Assembly (NCBI RefSeq): GCF_000829055.1
Contig: NZ_AP012544.1
Span: 1,550,001-1,614,000, forward strand
Source: Lacticaseibacillus casei DSM 20011 = JCM 1134 = ATCC 393
GTDB taxonomy: Bacteria > Bacillota > Bacilli > Lactobacillales > Lactobacillaceae
Direction of reading: 5' to 3'
DNA: 64,000 nucleotides
This document shows, one piece after another, positions 9,480-18,361 of this stretch. How positions within the stretch are numbered: the first letter of the stretch is position 1; each line of letters starts with the position of its first letter. Below the pieces are notes generated by a model. That model was not told where the DNA came from and did not search any database. It worked only from the letters and a program-made list of their open reading frames with translations. The position numbers and the translations under genes were made by a program.

Positions 9480-10422
9480 CGGTGATCACCTGCTGTCCGA
9501 CTGTCAAATCACGGCCAGGACCGTTCAAATAATCGGCAATATGTTGTTTGCCTTTACCGGCCGGCTGCAATTCGTCAATTTGAAAAGTGGTCTGATCTCC
9601 AGCCGCCACCACCAATTGATGCTTGCTGCGTTCTACGACACTGCCAGCAGGCAAATCCGTTTTTTCGGCCAATGGCGTCACTGCCCACAGTTTCGTTCGC
9701 TGGCCATTCATGTAAACATAGCCGCCCACATCAGGCCGAAGCGCACGCACCCACTGATCCAAGGCCTGCGCCGGTAAGTGAATGTTGAGATGTTCCTGTT
9801 CTTTGGTAATCGTTGGCGCAAACGTCACTTTTTCCGGATTCTGCGGGGTGCGGGTTGCTGTGTTGTCAATAATCTTCGGCAGTGTTGCCAACAACAAATC
9901 GCAGCCCAACAACGACAGCTTAGCAAAAACGGTGCCGGTATCATCTTGGCGAGTTAACGGTAACTTAGCTTGGGCAAACATGTCGCCGGCATCCATTTTC
10001 TTCACCATTTCAATAATCGTCACGCCGGTTTCGGTATCACCGTTGATAATGCTGTATTGAATCGGCGCGCCGCCGCGATATTTTGGCAACAAGGAACCGT
10101 GAACATTGACTGCTGCAATTTGAGCCGCCTGCAAAAACTTGGTCGGCAAAAATTGCCCATAAGCTGCCGTCACGATTAAATCAGGCGCCAAAGCAATGGC
10201 CTTAGCTAATTCGGGACTGCCGCTAAGTTTTTCCGGCTGTAACACGGGGATGTCATGGGCAACGGCAGTCTGCTTAACCGGACTGGCAGCCACCTTCTGC
10301 TTACGGCCGACTTTTCGATCTGGCTGGGTCATGACCGCCACAACATCATAGTTTTGGTCAATCAGACCTTCTAGAATGGGTACCGCAAAATCGGGTGTAC
10401 CTAAGAAAATTACTGAAGTCAT
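9466..10422 (-). CDS. fmt: Methionyl-tRNA formyltransferase
   Basis: It formylates initiator Met-tRNA using 10-formyl-THF. The 318-aa protein starts MTSVIFLGTPDFAVP and has the hallmark formyl-transfer motif NVHGSLLPKYRGGAPI (catalytic Asn/His) and a C-terminal OB-like domain. The ATG ending at 10422 is preferred to a TTG four codons upstream because GGAGG lies five bases before it and covers the upstream codon. folD, a supplier of its cofactor, is at 22-23 kb. Confidence 0.96.
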   Translation of the reverse strand: MTSVIFLGTPDFAVPILEGLIDQNYDVVAVMTQPDRKVGRKQKVAASPVKQTAVAHDIPVLQPEKLSGSPELAKAIALAPDLIVTAAYGQFLPTKFLQAAQIAAVNVHGSLLPKYRGGAPIQYSIINGDTETGVTIIEMVKKMDAGDMFAQAKLPLTRQDDTGTVFAKLSLLGCDLLLATLPKIIDNTATRTPQNPEKVTFAPTITKEQEHLNIHLPAQALDQWVRALRPDVGGYVYMNGQRTKLWAVTPLAEKTDLPAGSVVERSKHQLVVAAGDQTTFQIDELQPAGKGKQHIADYLNGPGRDLTVGQQVITDEAK

Positions 10423-10479
10423 GTTTTCCTCCAAACCTTAAGTTCGTTAACAAGATACTAACGAATCGGTTGTTGTTTT

Positions 10480-12897
10480 TTACACAAATGAAAGTGGTTC
10501 GGGATCAATCGTCACCTGAAAGCCTTGACGACTGCTTTGTTGGGTTTCTTCAAGAATGTGTTGCAATGTTTCAGCCAACGTCGGCTCATGCTTGTATTTT
10601 AAAACGATTTGATAAATATAGCGATTTTTCAAACGGGCAATCGGTCCGGGCGTCGGGCCAAGCATGATCACTTGATCGGATAACCGATCGCGTAGCTCCT
10701 TTGCCAGCGAAAAAATGGCTTTAGCAGCTTGGGTTTCATCGACATGACTGACACCGATCTTAGTCGAAAAGAAGTACGGCGGATAATTGCCCTGATGACG
10801 AACCGCCATTTCCTGCCGAAAGAAGCCTTCGTAATCCTGACGCTTGGCATATTGAATGGCGTAATGATCCGGGTTAAAGGTCTGTACAAATACTTCGCCA
10901 GGCTTATCAGCGCGCCCGGCACGGCCACTGACCTGCGTCAACAACTGAAACGTCTTCTCACTTGCCCGAAAATCCGGCAAGCCTAGCGCCGTATCGGCAT
11001 TAATCACGCCAACCAGTGTTACGTCAGGGAAATCCAATCCTTTGGCAATCATTTGGGTGCCTAACAAAATATCTGCCTGGTGGGCCCCAAAAGTATTCAA
11101 GATCCGCGCATGACCACCCTTGCGTCGCGTGGTATCCACATCCATACGCAAAATCCGGGCATCTGGCAGCAACTTTTGCAATTGTGCTTCCACTTTTTGC
11201 GTACCGGTGCCGAAGTAACGGATTTTATCCGAACCACACTGCGGGCAGCGGCACGGAATGGCCTCTTCATGGCCGCAATAATGACACTTCAACGTGTGCG
11301 TATCCATGTGTAACGTGAGGCTGATGTCACAATTTGGACATTTTGCAACATAACCGCAATCCCGACACATAACAAAACTCGAATAGCCACGGCGATTCAG
11401 CAGCAACACACTTTGCTCATGACGCTGCAGCCGTAACTTCAAAGCGTCCAACAGCGGCGCGGAAAAGTCTTCTTGCCCACCTTGCGCAAAGCTTTCACGC
11501 ATATCCACAATGTGAACCGGTGGTAATGGTTGATCATTGATTCGATGCGGCAACCGTAACAGTGTATAGACGCCTTTTTCCGCTCGGGCACGTGATTCCA
11601 GTGAAGGCGTTGCGGAGCCTAAAACGACCGGTGCATGATGAATCTGCGCCCGTTTTAACAAGACGTCACGTGCATGGTAACGTGGCGTGGAGTCTTGCTT
11701 ATAACTGGTTTCGTGTTCCTCATCCATGATGAAGACGCCAATATGCTTCAACGGCGCAAAAGCAGCAGAGCGGGCGCCGACGACCACTTGGGCTTCGCCG
11801 CGGGCAATTCGCCGCCATTCGTCGTACTTTTCCCCATCTGACAAGCCTGAGTGCATCACCGCCACGTGCATGCCAAACCGACCTTTGACGCGATCCACCA
11901 TCTGTGGCGTGAGCGCAATTTCGGGCACCAGCATCAAGGCTGTCTGCCCAGCCGCTAGCACTTGGGCAATCACCTGAAGATAGACTTCAGTTTTACCGGA
12001 ACCGGTGACGCCTTCCAACAAGAACGTCTTAGGTTCCTTAGATTTAACGGCCGCGTTAATGGTTTTGACCACTGCCTCCTGCTCGTCTGTGAGCGGCAAT
12101 GGTTGCGTCAATGGCTGATGCTGAAGTTGCGGATAAGGATCACGGTAGGTTTCATGCGCTTCTAGTTTCAGCCAGCCTTTTGCCACTGCCTGATTAATAA
12201 CCGATTTTGTCAGGTGATGGCGATGCTCCACTTCCGTTAACAAGGGGCGCTGATGTTCCGCCAACCAGGTTTTGATGAAGGAAAGCAGTTCCAGCTGTTT
12301 GACGGCGTTTTTGCGTACCTGATTTTTTTGCTCCTCAGCCTGCTCAGGTGACAACTGCGGCACAAGATAAAAGACCTTCTTGACGCGCGCACGATCTTTT
12401 TTGATGTAAGAAATCGCCACTTTGCCGGCCTGTGCCAACTTCATCAGGGCAATCTGTTGCTCATCACTTAATGTATTCATGGCGACGCTATCTGCTTGAC
12501 CGAAATACCGCGTGCGCTCATCAGCAGACAACCCTAGTGGTTCAGCTACCTTGACGGCATCGATTTTTAGCATCGTTGGCAGCATCGTTTGCATGCAGGC
12601 AATCCAAAATGAATAGGTGGTTTCCGCTAGCCATTTGGACAATCCTAGCATTTCGTGATTAAGCACCGGCGCCGGATCGAGTACATCCAGGAGCGGCTTA
12701 AGTTCGCCATCATATTGACTTTGATTGGCAATGGCCACAACCATGCCACTGACTTTGCGATCGCCTTTGCCAAATTGCACCCAAACGCGCATGCCTGCTT
12801 GAAGTGCACCATCCAAACGTTGTGGCACCAGGTAATCAAACGGCCGATCAGTTTGCATGGTCGGAACATCCACAATCACTTTGGCAATCGTTGCCAA
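10480..12897 (-). CDS. priA: Primosomal protein N' / replication restart helicase PriA
   Basis: PriA reloads the replisome at collapsed forks. The 805-aa protein has an N-terminal 3'-DNA-binding domain, Walker A GVTGSGKTEVY (near residue 295), the DEEH helicase box, and a zinc-binding insertion with paired cysteines (CRDCGY, CPNCD, CHYCGH, CPQCGS). The helicase C motifs end with QVSGRAGR. The start is TTG, supported by AAGGGGTGAG just upstream. No ATG fits the conserved N-terminus. Only four bases separate it from the coaBC stop. Confidence 0.96.
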   Translation of the reverse strand: MATIAKVIVDVPTMQTDRPFDYLVPQRLDGALQAGMRVWVQFGKGDRKVSGMVVAIANQSQYDGELKPLLDVLDPAPVLNHEMLGLSKWLAETTYSFWIACMQTMLPTMLKIDAVKVAEPLGLSADERTRYFGQADSVAMNTLSDEQQIALMKLAQAGKVAISYIKKDRARVKKVFYLVPQLSPEQAEEQKNQVRKNAVKQLELLSFIKTWLAEHQRPLLTEVEHRHHLTKSVINQAVAKGWLKLEAHETYRDPYPQLQHQPLTQPLPLTDEQEAVVKTINAAVKSKEPKTFLLEGVTGSGKTEVYLQVIAQVLAAGQTALMLVPEIALTPQMVDRVKGRFGMHVAVMHSGLSDGEKYDEWRRIARGEAQVVVGARSAAFAPLKHIGVFIMDEEHETSYKQDSTPRYHARDVLLKRAQIHHAPVVLGSATPSLESRARAEKGVYTLLRLPHRINDQPLPPVHIVDMRESFAQGGQEDFSAPLLDALKLRLQRHEQSVLLLNRRGYSSFVMCRDCGYVAKCPNCDISLTLHMDTHTLKCHYCGHEEAIPCRCPQCGSDKIRYFGTGTQKVEAQLQKLLPDARILRMDVDTTRRKGGHARILNTFGAHQADILLGTQMIAKGLDFPDVTLVGVINADTALGLPDFRASEKTFQLLTQVSGRAGRADKPGEVFVQTFNPDHYAIQYAKRQDYEGFFRQEMAVRHQGNYPPYFFSTKIGVSHVDETQAAKAIFSLAKELRDRLSDQVIMLGPTPGPIARLKNRYIYQIVLKYKHEPTLAETLQHILEETQQSSRQGFQVTIDPEPLSFV

Positions 12898-12901
12898 GCG
12901 C

Positions 12902-14101
12902 TCACCCCTTTTGTTTCGGTAACATCGTTGCTAGCTGTTTGACCAGCGCGGTGGCCACTTGTTGCTTGGACATCTCTGGTAATGTCACTGGCGGCTGGTT
13001 TGGCCGCAATAAAGTCACCGCATCCGTATCGGCATTGAACCCATGCGTTGCATCAACCGCATTGGCAACGATCATATCTGCTTTTTTCTTCGTTAGTTTG
13101 ACTTGGGCATTCGCCAACAAGTCATTGGTTTCAGCGGCAAACCCAATCACCAACTGATGGGTTTTCTTTTGGCCTAACGTCGCCAGAATATCCGGATTCT
13201 GAACTAAGGTCAACGTTAAGCCGCTATTGGCGTCAACTTTTTTGAGTTTATGGTCACTAATGGTCGGTGCGCGGTAATCCGCCACTCCTGCCGCCATGAC
13301 AACAGCATCGGCCTCTGCAAACTCATTCATAATGGCATCTGCCATCGACTGAGCGCTTGTCACCGGTTTAACCGTCACGCCAGGAACAACTGGCAATTGC
13401 TTCGTTGTGACCAGCGTGACAGTAGCCCCGGCACCAGCCGCTGCATTGGCAATAGCGGTCCCCATTTTGCCAGATGAATCATTGGTTAAAAATCGCACCG
13501 GATCCAATCGCTCCTTGGTGCCCCCGGCTGACACGATAATATGCCGGCCTTTTAGCAGCGGTTCATCAAGGCTTTCGATGTAAAGAGCAATCTGATCTGG
13601 TTCTGGCATTCGCCCAACGCCGACATAGCCTTCTGCTAACTGGCCGGTTGCCGGTGGCAGTAAAAGATACCCCTGCTGCTCGGTTAGCTTGGTTATATTG
13701 TGTTGTGTTTGAGGATTTTGCCACATTTGATCGTTCATAGCCGGCACCATGAGCTTGGGAGCGGCCATTGCTAACAAGGTTGTCGTCACAACGTTATCGG
13801 CCATGCCTGCCGCCAGTTTTGCCAGGGTATTCGCCGTGGCTGGCACAATAACGCCTAAGTCGGCCCAACGAGCCAAAGCCACGTGAGCGACATGTTCGGG
13901 ATGGTCAAATTCATGTCCATCGGTTAAAACGGCGTGCTTGCTGACAATTGCAAGTGTTTCCGGCGTGACAAACTTTTCAGCACTTGTTGTCATCGCAACG
14001 CGCACATCATGGCCCGCTTTTACTAACGCCCGGACCAGCAACGGCGTTTTGTAAGCAGCAATGCCGCCAGTGACAAACAGGGCTATCTGTTGCTTCTTCA
14101 T
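12902..14101 (-). CDS. coaBC: Bifunctional phosphopantothenoylcysteine decarboxylase/synthetase (CoaBC, Dfp)
   Basis: It makes 4'-phosphopantetheine for coenzyme A in two steps. The N-terminal half is the FMN-dependent decarboxylase CoaC (start ALFVTGGIAAYK, then PAMNDQMW substrate clamp). The C-terminal half is the CTP-dependent CoaB synthetase (SAGGTKERLDPVR, NDSSGKMG, then KKADMIVAN). The 399-aa length fits the fused form. GGGG ribosome binding site upstream. It is the first gene of the coaBC-priA-fmt-rsmB run. Confidence 0.96.
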   Translation of the reverse strand: MKKQQIALFVTGGIAAYKTPLLVRALVKAGHDVRVAMTTSAEKFVTPETLAIVSKHAVLTDGHEFDHPEHVAHVALARWADLGVIVPATANTLAKLAAGMADNVVTTTLLAMAAPKLMVPAMNDQMWQNPQTQHNITKLTEQQGYLLLPPATGQLAEGYVGVGRMPEPDQIALYIESLDEPLLKGRHIIVSAGGTKERLDPVRFLTNDSSGKMGTAIANAAAGAGATVTLVTTKQLPVVPGVTVKPVTSAQSMADAIMNEFAEADAVVMAAGVADYRAPTISDHKLKKVDANSGLTLTLVQNPDILATLGQKKTHQLVIGFAAETNDLLANAQVKLTKKKADMIVANAVDATHGFNADTDAVTLLRPNQPPVTLPEMSKQQVATALVKQLATMLPKQKG

Positions 14102-14135
14102 GAGGCACCCCTTTTACTTCTGTATTCTTAGGTTC

Positions 14136-14141
14136 ATTATA
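14136..14141 (-). promoter_or_regulatory. Extended -10 promoter of coaBC
   Basis: On the minus strand TGCTATAAT forms an extended -10 element 35 bases upstream of the coaBC start. A good -35 is not visible, which is normal for this promoter class. Confidence 0.55.
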
Positions 14142-14200
14142 GCAAACAGTGAACGGCATGCTTGCATGGTTGCGAGAACCGAGCGGCAGAGTCTGGATTA

Positions 14201-14229
14201 CCGATTTCCAAACGCTCCTGCTCGCGCTC
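14201..14229 (-). repeat. 29-nt dispersed motif, copy upstream of coaBC
   Basis: Read on the minus strand, this 29-nt stretch matches 26 of 29 bases with 27739-27767 in the repeat island before tRNA-Arg. It lies between the rpoZ terminator and the coaBC promoter. No coding potential is evident. Confidence 0.6.
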
Positions 14230-14233
14230 AATA

Positions 14234-14270
14234 AAAAGAGGCAGTGGACTTTTTTGCAGTCCCTGCCTCC
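14234..14270 (-). terminator. Terminator of gmk-rpoZ
   Basis: On the minus strand, stem AGGCAGGGACT/AGTCCACTGCCT (one bulge) is followed by CTTTTTATT. It separates gmk-rpoZ from coaBC. Confidence 0.75.
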
Positions 14271-14314
14271 TTTTCCTATTAGCGCAAACCCAAATGGATG
14301 AACATCATGGGTGC

Positions 14315-14563
14315 TTATGCTTGTTCCTTGTGATCCAGCTTTTCAGCATCGCGTTCGAGTAACTTGGACTTTGGATCGATGACCACGTCACCCGCGGCAA
14401 TTTCTTCAAGTGCTTTGCCGACACTCTTGTCAGATTTATAATCAGACAACATTTTCAGATCCCCGGATTCGAGTTCATGAGCGCGTTTTGCAGCCAATAC
14501 CGCTAGCGAATAGCGGGAAGGTACTTTTTCCAGTAACTTGTCAATAGAAGGATAAATAATCAT
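14315..14563 (-). CDS. rpoZ: RNA polymerase omega subunit
   Basis: A small accessory subunit that stabilises RNA polymerase. The 82-aa protein starts [20 protein letters not shown], the canonical Firmicutes omega N-terminus, with the AAKRAHEL motif. An upstream in-frame codon exists, but AAGGAG lies seven bases before this ATG. It follows gmk (58 bases), the usual pair. Confidence 0.95.
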   Translation of the reverse strand: MIIYPSIDKLLEKVPSRYSLAVLAAKRAHELESGDLKMLSDYKSDKSVGKALEEIAAGDVVIDPKSKLLERDAEKLDHKEQA

Positions 14564-14621
14564 AATGAAGCTCCTTTTTGTCATAATAGCTGCTCTGCCG
14601 CGGCGAGCAGTCAGCCTGTCA

Positions 14622-15248
14622 TTATCTGGCTAAGTCGGCGCTTGCCAACATGCCTTTATAACGATCAATCACGCGTGGCACCCGTAAATGTTCGCTTTCA
14701 ATGATGCGTTCAATCCGTTTTACAGCCAAATCAACCTTGTCATTGACCACTGCATAATCGTAGTTTTCCATCATCGTGATTTCCGAAGCCGCCTTGCGAA
14801 TGCGTTTATCAATCGTTTCATCGTCATCGGTACCACGGCCTTTTAGCCGATGACGCAACTCACCTAAGTCTGGTGGCGTCAGGAAAATAAAAACGCCATT
14901 GGGACATTTCTTGCGCACTTGCATCGCACCATTGACTTCGATTTCAAGTAACACATCACGCCCGGAATCAAGCGTCTCATTCACATATTTCAGCGGCGTA
15001 CCATAGTAGTTATCCACGTACTTCGCATATTCCAGCATACCACCTGTCGCAATTTCGTGCTCAAACTGCGCCTTGGTTCTGAAATAATAATCAACACCGT
15101 CAACCTCACCGGGCCGCATTTGGCGTGTGGTCATTGAAATTGAATATTGAAAATCCCGATAGTTGCCATTCAACATGGCCTGCCGAACTGTTCCTTTGCC
15201 GACACCACTAGGGCCAGACAAAACAATCAGCATCCCCCGTTCGTGCAT
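14622..15248 (-). CDS. gmk: Guanylate kinase
   Basis: It phosphorylates GMP/dGMP to GDP/dGDP. The 208-aa protein has P-loop [11 protein letters not shown] (around residues 9-19) and the GMP-binding signature with [14 protein letters not shown], then [10 protein letters not shown]. The start [12 protein letters not shown] is chosen because AGAGG lies seven bases upstream; a longer in-frame extension has no ribosome binding site. Confidence 0.96.
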   Translation of the reverse strand: MHERGMLIVLSGPSGVGKGTVRQAMLNGNYRDFQYSISMTTRQMRPGEVDGVDYYFRTKAQFEHEIATGGMLEYAKYVDNYYGTPLKYVNETLDSGRDVLLEIEVNGAMQVRKKCPNGVFIFLTPPDLGELRHRLKGRGTDDDETIDKRIRKAASEITMMENYDYAVVNDKVDLAVKRIERIIESEHLRVPRVIDRYKGMLASADLAR

Positions 15249-15268
15249 GTGTGAACCTCTTTCGTTAA

Positions 15269-15297
15269 GTATTACCAAACATTTTGCACTTTTTCGA
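15269..15297 (-). promoter_or_regulatory. Probable promoter of gmk-rpoZ
   Basis: Minus strand TCGAAA (15292-15297), 17-base spacer, TAATAC (15269-15274), about 20 bases before the gmk start. The gmk pair is therefore probably separate from the patatin gene. Confidence 0.5.
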
Positions 15298-15314
15298 CGC
15301 TGATTTCAACTGCT

Positions 15315-15998
15315 TCATTGATGTGGTAACAAAAACGTCATGCTGGGTAACGCTTTTTTGGCATCCTGACGACCCAATTCCAACATGGCAGCGATGGCAC
15401 TTGGCCGAAAATCAAAGAGCTGCGGCAACCGGCGACTGGGTTTTAGATAGCAATCGCCGTGATCATGACCGATGCGGCCAATGCCTTCACCACTAATCGC
15501 CACGACAAAATCAGCACCGATATCTCTGGCAAGATCAACCGGTAAATCATTGACCACGCCACCATCCACAAAATTAACGTCTTGTCGTTTGATCGGCGTG
15601 AACACACCCGGCATGGCACTTGATGCTAATAACCATTCTCTGGCATCCACGGCATCAAGCACGTCTAACCTAGTGACATGAGCTTTAAAATCCGGCAGCG
15701 AGGTTGTCACAACCAGCACCGCTCGATCATCGCGTTTAGGCATCTTCAGCATTTGATCAAGCAGTGGAACAAAATTCCGCCGTGCAAACACCGGTCCGGT
15801 CATTTTGCGTGCCGTAAAATATTGCCACCAGCGGGCTAATTGGAATGGCGTCATGCGGGCTGTTGCCGCCGCGTTAATGGCTCCGATTGAAGAACCGATC
15901 ACAAAAGTCGGTGCCAGTTGCGGACCCAAAACAGTCCACACACCTGCCTGATATGCGCCATGCGCCGCGCCACCACCGAAAACAATTGCAAGGGTCAA
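15315..15998 (-). CDS. Patatin-like phospholipase family protein
   Basis: A predicted serine acyl hydrolase of the patatin/RssA type, 227 aa with a TTG start. It has the oxyanion loop GGGAAHGAYQAG at the N-terminus, the nucleophile elbow GSSIGA (Ser of GxSxG) and the catalytic Asp in DGGVVNDLP, so the Ser-Asp dyad is complete. The TTG is chosen because GGAGG lies nine bases upstream and the conserved GGG loop then begins at about residue 7; longer in-frame extensions contain this ribosome binding site. Substrate is unknown. It is divergent from the SOS-boxed gene on the other strand, 123 bases away. Confidence 0.82.
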   Translation of the reverse strand: MTLAIVFGGGAAHGAYQAGVWTVLGPQLAPTFVIGSSIGAINAAATARMTPFQLARWWQYFTARKMTGPVFARRNFVPLLDQMLKMPKRDDRAVLVVTTSLPDFKAHVTRLDVLDAVDAREWLLASSAMPGVFTPIKRQDVNFVDGGVVNDLPVDLARDIGADFVVAISGEGIGRIGHDHGDCYLKPSRRLPQLFDFRPSAIAAMLELGRQDAKKALPSMTFLLPHQ

Positions 15999-16060
15999 AC
16001 TAACGCACCTCCATTTGCACATCATCTTGTGACTGAAGTGATCGTAAGTTAAAAAAGTAG

Positions 16061-16089
16061 TTGCAAGTTTGAACACATGTTCGTATAAT
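16061..16089 (+). promoter_or_regulatory. Strong promoter with LexA/DinR operator (SOS box)
   Basis: TTGCAA (16061-16066), a 17-base spacer and TATAAT (16084-16089) form a near-consensus promoter. The spacer contains the perfect dyad GAACACATGTTC (16071-16082), which fits the Gram-positive LexA (DinR) core GAAC-N4-GTTC. A repressor bound there would block both promoter boxes. The dyad is also upstream of the divergent patatin gene. Confidence 0.78.
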
Positions 16090-16121
16090 GAAGTTACAAA
16101 CAAACGTTCGGAGGCTTGATC

Positions 16122-16424
16122 ATGGAAAACAAATCATCAGCATTGCAAAGCGTCACCCAGCATCTTGTGGCTTCATATCGCGAAATATTCGATCTAACAG
16201 CGCCCACTGCCCGCATGCCAATGCATCAGGTGGATCTTTTCATTGATCAGGCCATGCAGCGTCACTATAAAGTGGCACTCTTCTTTAATCACGAATCGGC
16301 ACCGTTTGTTGGTCACATTATTCGGACGCTCGGCAACAACCGCTTTCTAGTCAAAGCATACCACAGCAACGTTTTTCGCGTCATGACCAGCACAAGTGTC
16401 AACTTTATCAAGCGCTTTGATTAG
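16122..16424 (+). CDS. Small SOS-controlled protein, possibly YolD-like
   Basis: A 100-aa protein starting MENKSSALQ, with GGAGG seven bases before the ATG. The N-terminal third looks helical. The C-terminal half (RHYKVALFFNHESAPFVGHI onward) alternates hydrophobic strands with a central G-H-I and ends VNFIKRFD. This pattern recalls the small barrel of YolD-like proteins, which are often SOS-induced with Y-family polymerases, but no such polymerase is adjacent. I do not recognise the protein with certainty. The LexA dyad in its promoter is the strongest functional clue and implies induction by DNA damage. Confidence 0.6.
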   Translation: MENKSSALQSVTQHLVASYREIFDLTAPTARMPMHQVDLFIDQAMQRHYKVALFFNHESAPFVGHIIRTLGNNRFLVKAYHSNVFRVMTSTSVNFIKRFD

Positions 16425-16659
16425 CAGGCCCTTTCCAATTCCAATCATGTTGAACATTAAAGCTGTGCATTAGAAGCCATCACTACGTTTCTAAGTCGCA
16501 TCATTAGGCTAACATCACATGTTTGCCGCACTGAAGCCGGTGATACATTTAAATTAAAATCGCTCGCAAAGACAAAGATTATGTCTTGCGAGCGATTTTT
16601 TGCTATTCAGTTCCGTAAATGTACATCACTTAATGGCTAAGCCTGGACGCCAAACGAGA
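16425..16659. other. Intergenic region, nothing coding seen
   Basis: A 235-bp gap between the convergent SOS-boxed gene and recN. It contains only the bidirectional hairpin at 16557-16602; no ORF with a ribosome binding site is seen. Confidence 0.6.
16557..16602. terminator. Bidirectional terminator between SOS gene and recN
   Basis: A perfect stem AAAATCGCTCGCAA/TTGCGAGCGATTTT encloses a smaller AGACA/TGTCT element. On the plus strand it is followed by six T residues, and on the minus strand by TTTTAATTT. A related hairpin lies at 62893-62935. Confidence 0.75.
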
Positions 16660-18357
16660 TCATGTCCGACCGTGTTTGAACTCATCGGCCATTTTCAACA
16701 ACTCTTCGGCGTGTTCGACCGTTAGTTTAGTGATCTTTTCACCAGCCAGCATACGGGCAATTTCATCGACCCGTGCTTTAGCCGTTAGTTTGTTAACTTG
16801 CGTGGTGGTTCGCCCGTCATGGACGTTTTTATTGATCACATACTCGTGATCCGCCATGGCAGCGACTTGCGGTAGGTGCGTGATGCAAAGAACCTGCGAA
16901 GATTTGGCAATGAGGCTGATTTTATTGGCAATTGCCTGGGCAACTCGACCGGATACCCCGGTGTCAACTTCATCAAAGATAATGGCTGTCACACCTTCGG
17001 ATCGGGCAAAAATCGTTTTCATTGCCAGCATCAAGCGCGACAGTTCGCCACCTGAGGCAATTTTAGCCAGCGGTTTTGCTTCTTCACCTGGGTTTGTCTG
17101 GATATAGAAAACCGCTTCGTCCAAACCATCTGGCCGAAAATCTTTGGCCTTCGTGAAATGAACCGAGAAGACTGTTTTATCCATGTATAGCGATGCTAGC
17201 TGTTCATGAATCGCTTTGGTCAGTTGTTTGGCCGCCGCATGCCGCCGCTTGGACAAAGCTGACCCCAGCTTTTGCAACTGCGCGCGGGATTCCTTTAAGG
17301 TACTGTCCAGATCTTCGACCGAAGTTTCGGCTTGCTCCATCTGACTTAATTCTGCGGCCGCGCGCTTACCATAGGCAATCACTTCGTCAAGCGTTTCACC
17401 ATATTTACGTTTGAGCTGATTAAATAAATCTAGACGCTTTTCAACTTCATCAAGCCGACCCTCATCAAATTCCTGATCATCAAGCTCGTTAGATAAGTCA
17501 TTTTGGACATCCTGCAAACTGTAATAGGCACTTTGCAGATTATCGGCGATGGCCGCAAAATCAGGATCCAAATCCGCAATGCTTTGCATACTCGACATGG
17601 CCTGGCCGATTTGGTCAAGCGCATTAACCTCTTCGTCGCTTAGCAATGCATAACTCTCCTGTAACGCTGAATTAATTTTTTGAAAATTGGCCAAGCGTTC
17701 TCGCTCGGTACTTAAATCCGTATCTTCATGCGGATGCAGATCTGCACTTTGAATTTCATTAACCTGGAATTTCAGCATATCCAGCCGTTGTGCCCATTCC
17801 TGTTCGTTTGCCTGTTTTTGCTTAACGGCCTGTAAGGTGTGTTGGTAATTGTGATAAACCTCAGCATACTGTTGCCGAATTTTCAGCAAATCATCACCGG
17901 CAAAGGCATCCAACAAACCTAAGTGCGTTTCGGAATGCATTAACTGCTGATGTTCGTTTTGACCATGAATGTCGACCAGCGTCTCGCCGATAGCTTTTAA
18001 CGTGGCAGTATTCACCAAATGTCCATTGACGCGGCAAACATTACGCCCACTGCGGAATAATTCCCGCTGTAATAAGACCGTGTCTTTTTGATCCGGATCC
18101 ATGACCCCGTATGCCTGCAATTTGGCTTCAGTAGCCGGATTAGCTTGTGCATCAAACAAGCCCTCCAAGCTGGCTTTGGCGGTACCGGTCCGAATGAAGT
18201 CCACTGATCCGCGCCCACCGGCTAGCAGACCGACTGCATCAATAATGATTGACTTCCCGGCACCGGTTTCTCCTGTGAGCGCCGTCATCCCCGGCTGAAA
18301 GCTCAGCGCCAGGTTGTCAATGATGGCAAAATCATGAATTGCTAACTCTTGTAACAT
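16660..18357 (-). CDS. recN: DNA repair protein RecN
   Basis: An SMC-like ATPase that gathers double-strand break ends. The 565-aa protein has N-terminal Walker A GETGAGKSIIIDA, a long central coiled coil interrupted by a short head-proximal segment, ABC signature SGGELSRLM and Walker B AIIFDEVDTGVSG. Start MLQELAIHDFAIIDNL matches the family. It begins four bases after the argR stop, so the two are one unit. No LexA dyad was seen at the argR promoter, so SOS control is not evident here. Confidence 0.95.
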   Translation of the reverse strand: MLQELAIHDFAIIDNLALSFQPGMTALTGETGAGKSIIIDAVGLLAGGRGSVDFIRTGTAKASLEGLFDAQANPATEAKLQAYGVMDPDQKDTVLLQRELFRSGRNVCRVNGHLVNTATLKAIGETLVDIHGQNEHQQLMHSETHLGLLDAFAGDDLLKIRQQYAEVYHNYQHTLQAVKQKQANEQEWAQRLDMLKFQVNEIQSADLHPHEDTDLSTERERLANFQKINSALQESYALLSDEEVNALDQIGQAMSSMQSIADLDPDFAAIADNLQSAYYSLQDVQNDLSNELDDQEFDEGRLDEVEKRLDLFNQLKRKYGETLDEVIAYGKRAAAELSQMEQAETSVEDLDSTLKESRAQLQKLGSALSKRRHAAAKQLTKAIHEQLASLYMDKTVFSVHFTKAKDFRPDGLDEAVFYIQTNPGEEAKPLAKIASGGELSRLMLAMKTIFARSEGVTAIIFDEVDTGVSGRVAQAIANKISLIAKSSQVLCITHLPQVAAMADHEYVINKNVHDGRTTTQVNKLTAKARVDEIARMLAGEKITKLTVEHAEELLKMADEFKHGRT

Positions 18358-18361
18358 CGCT

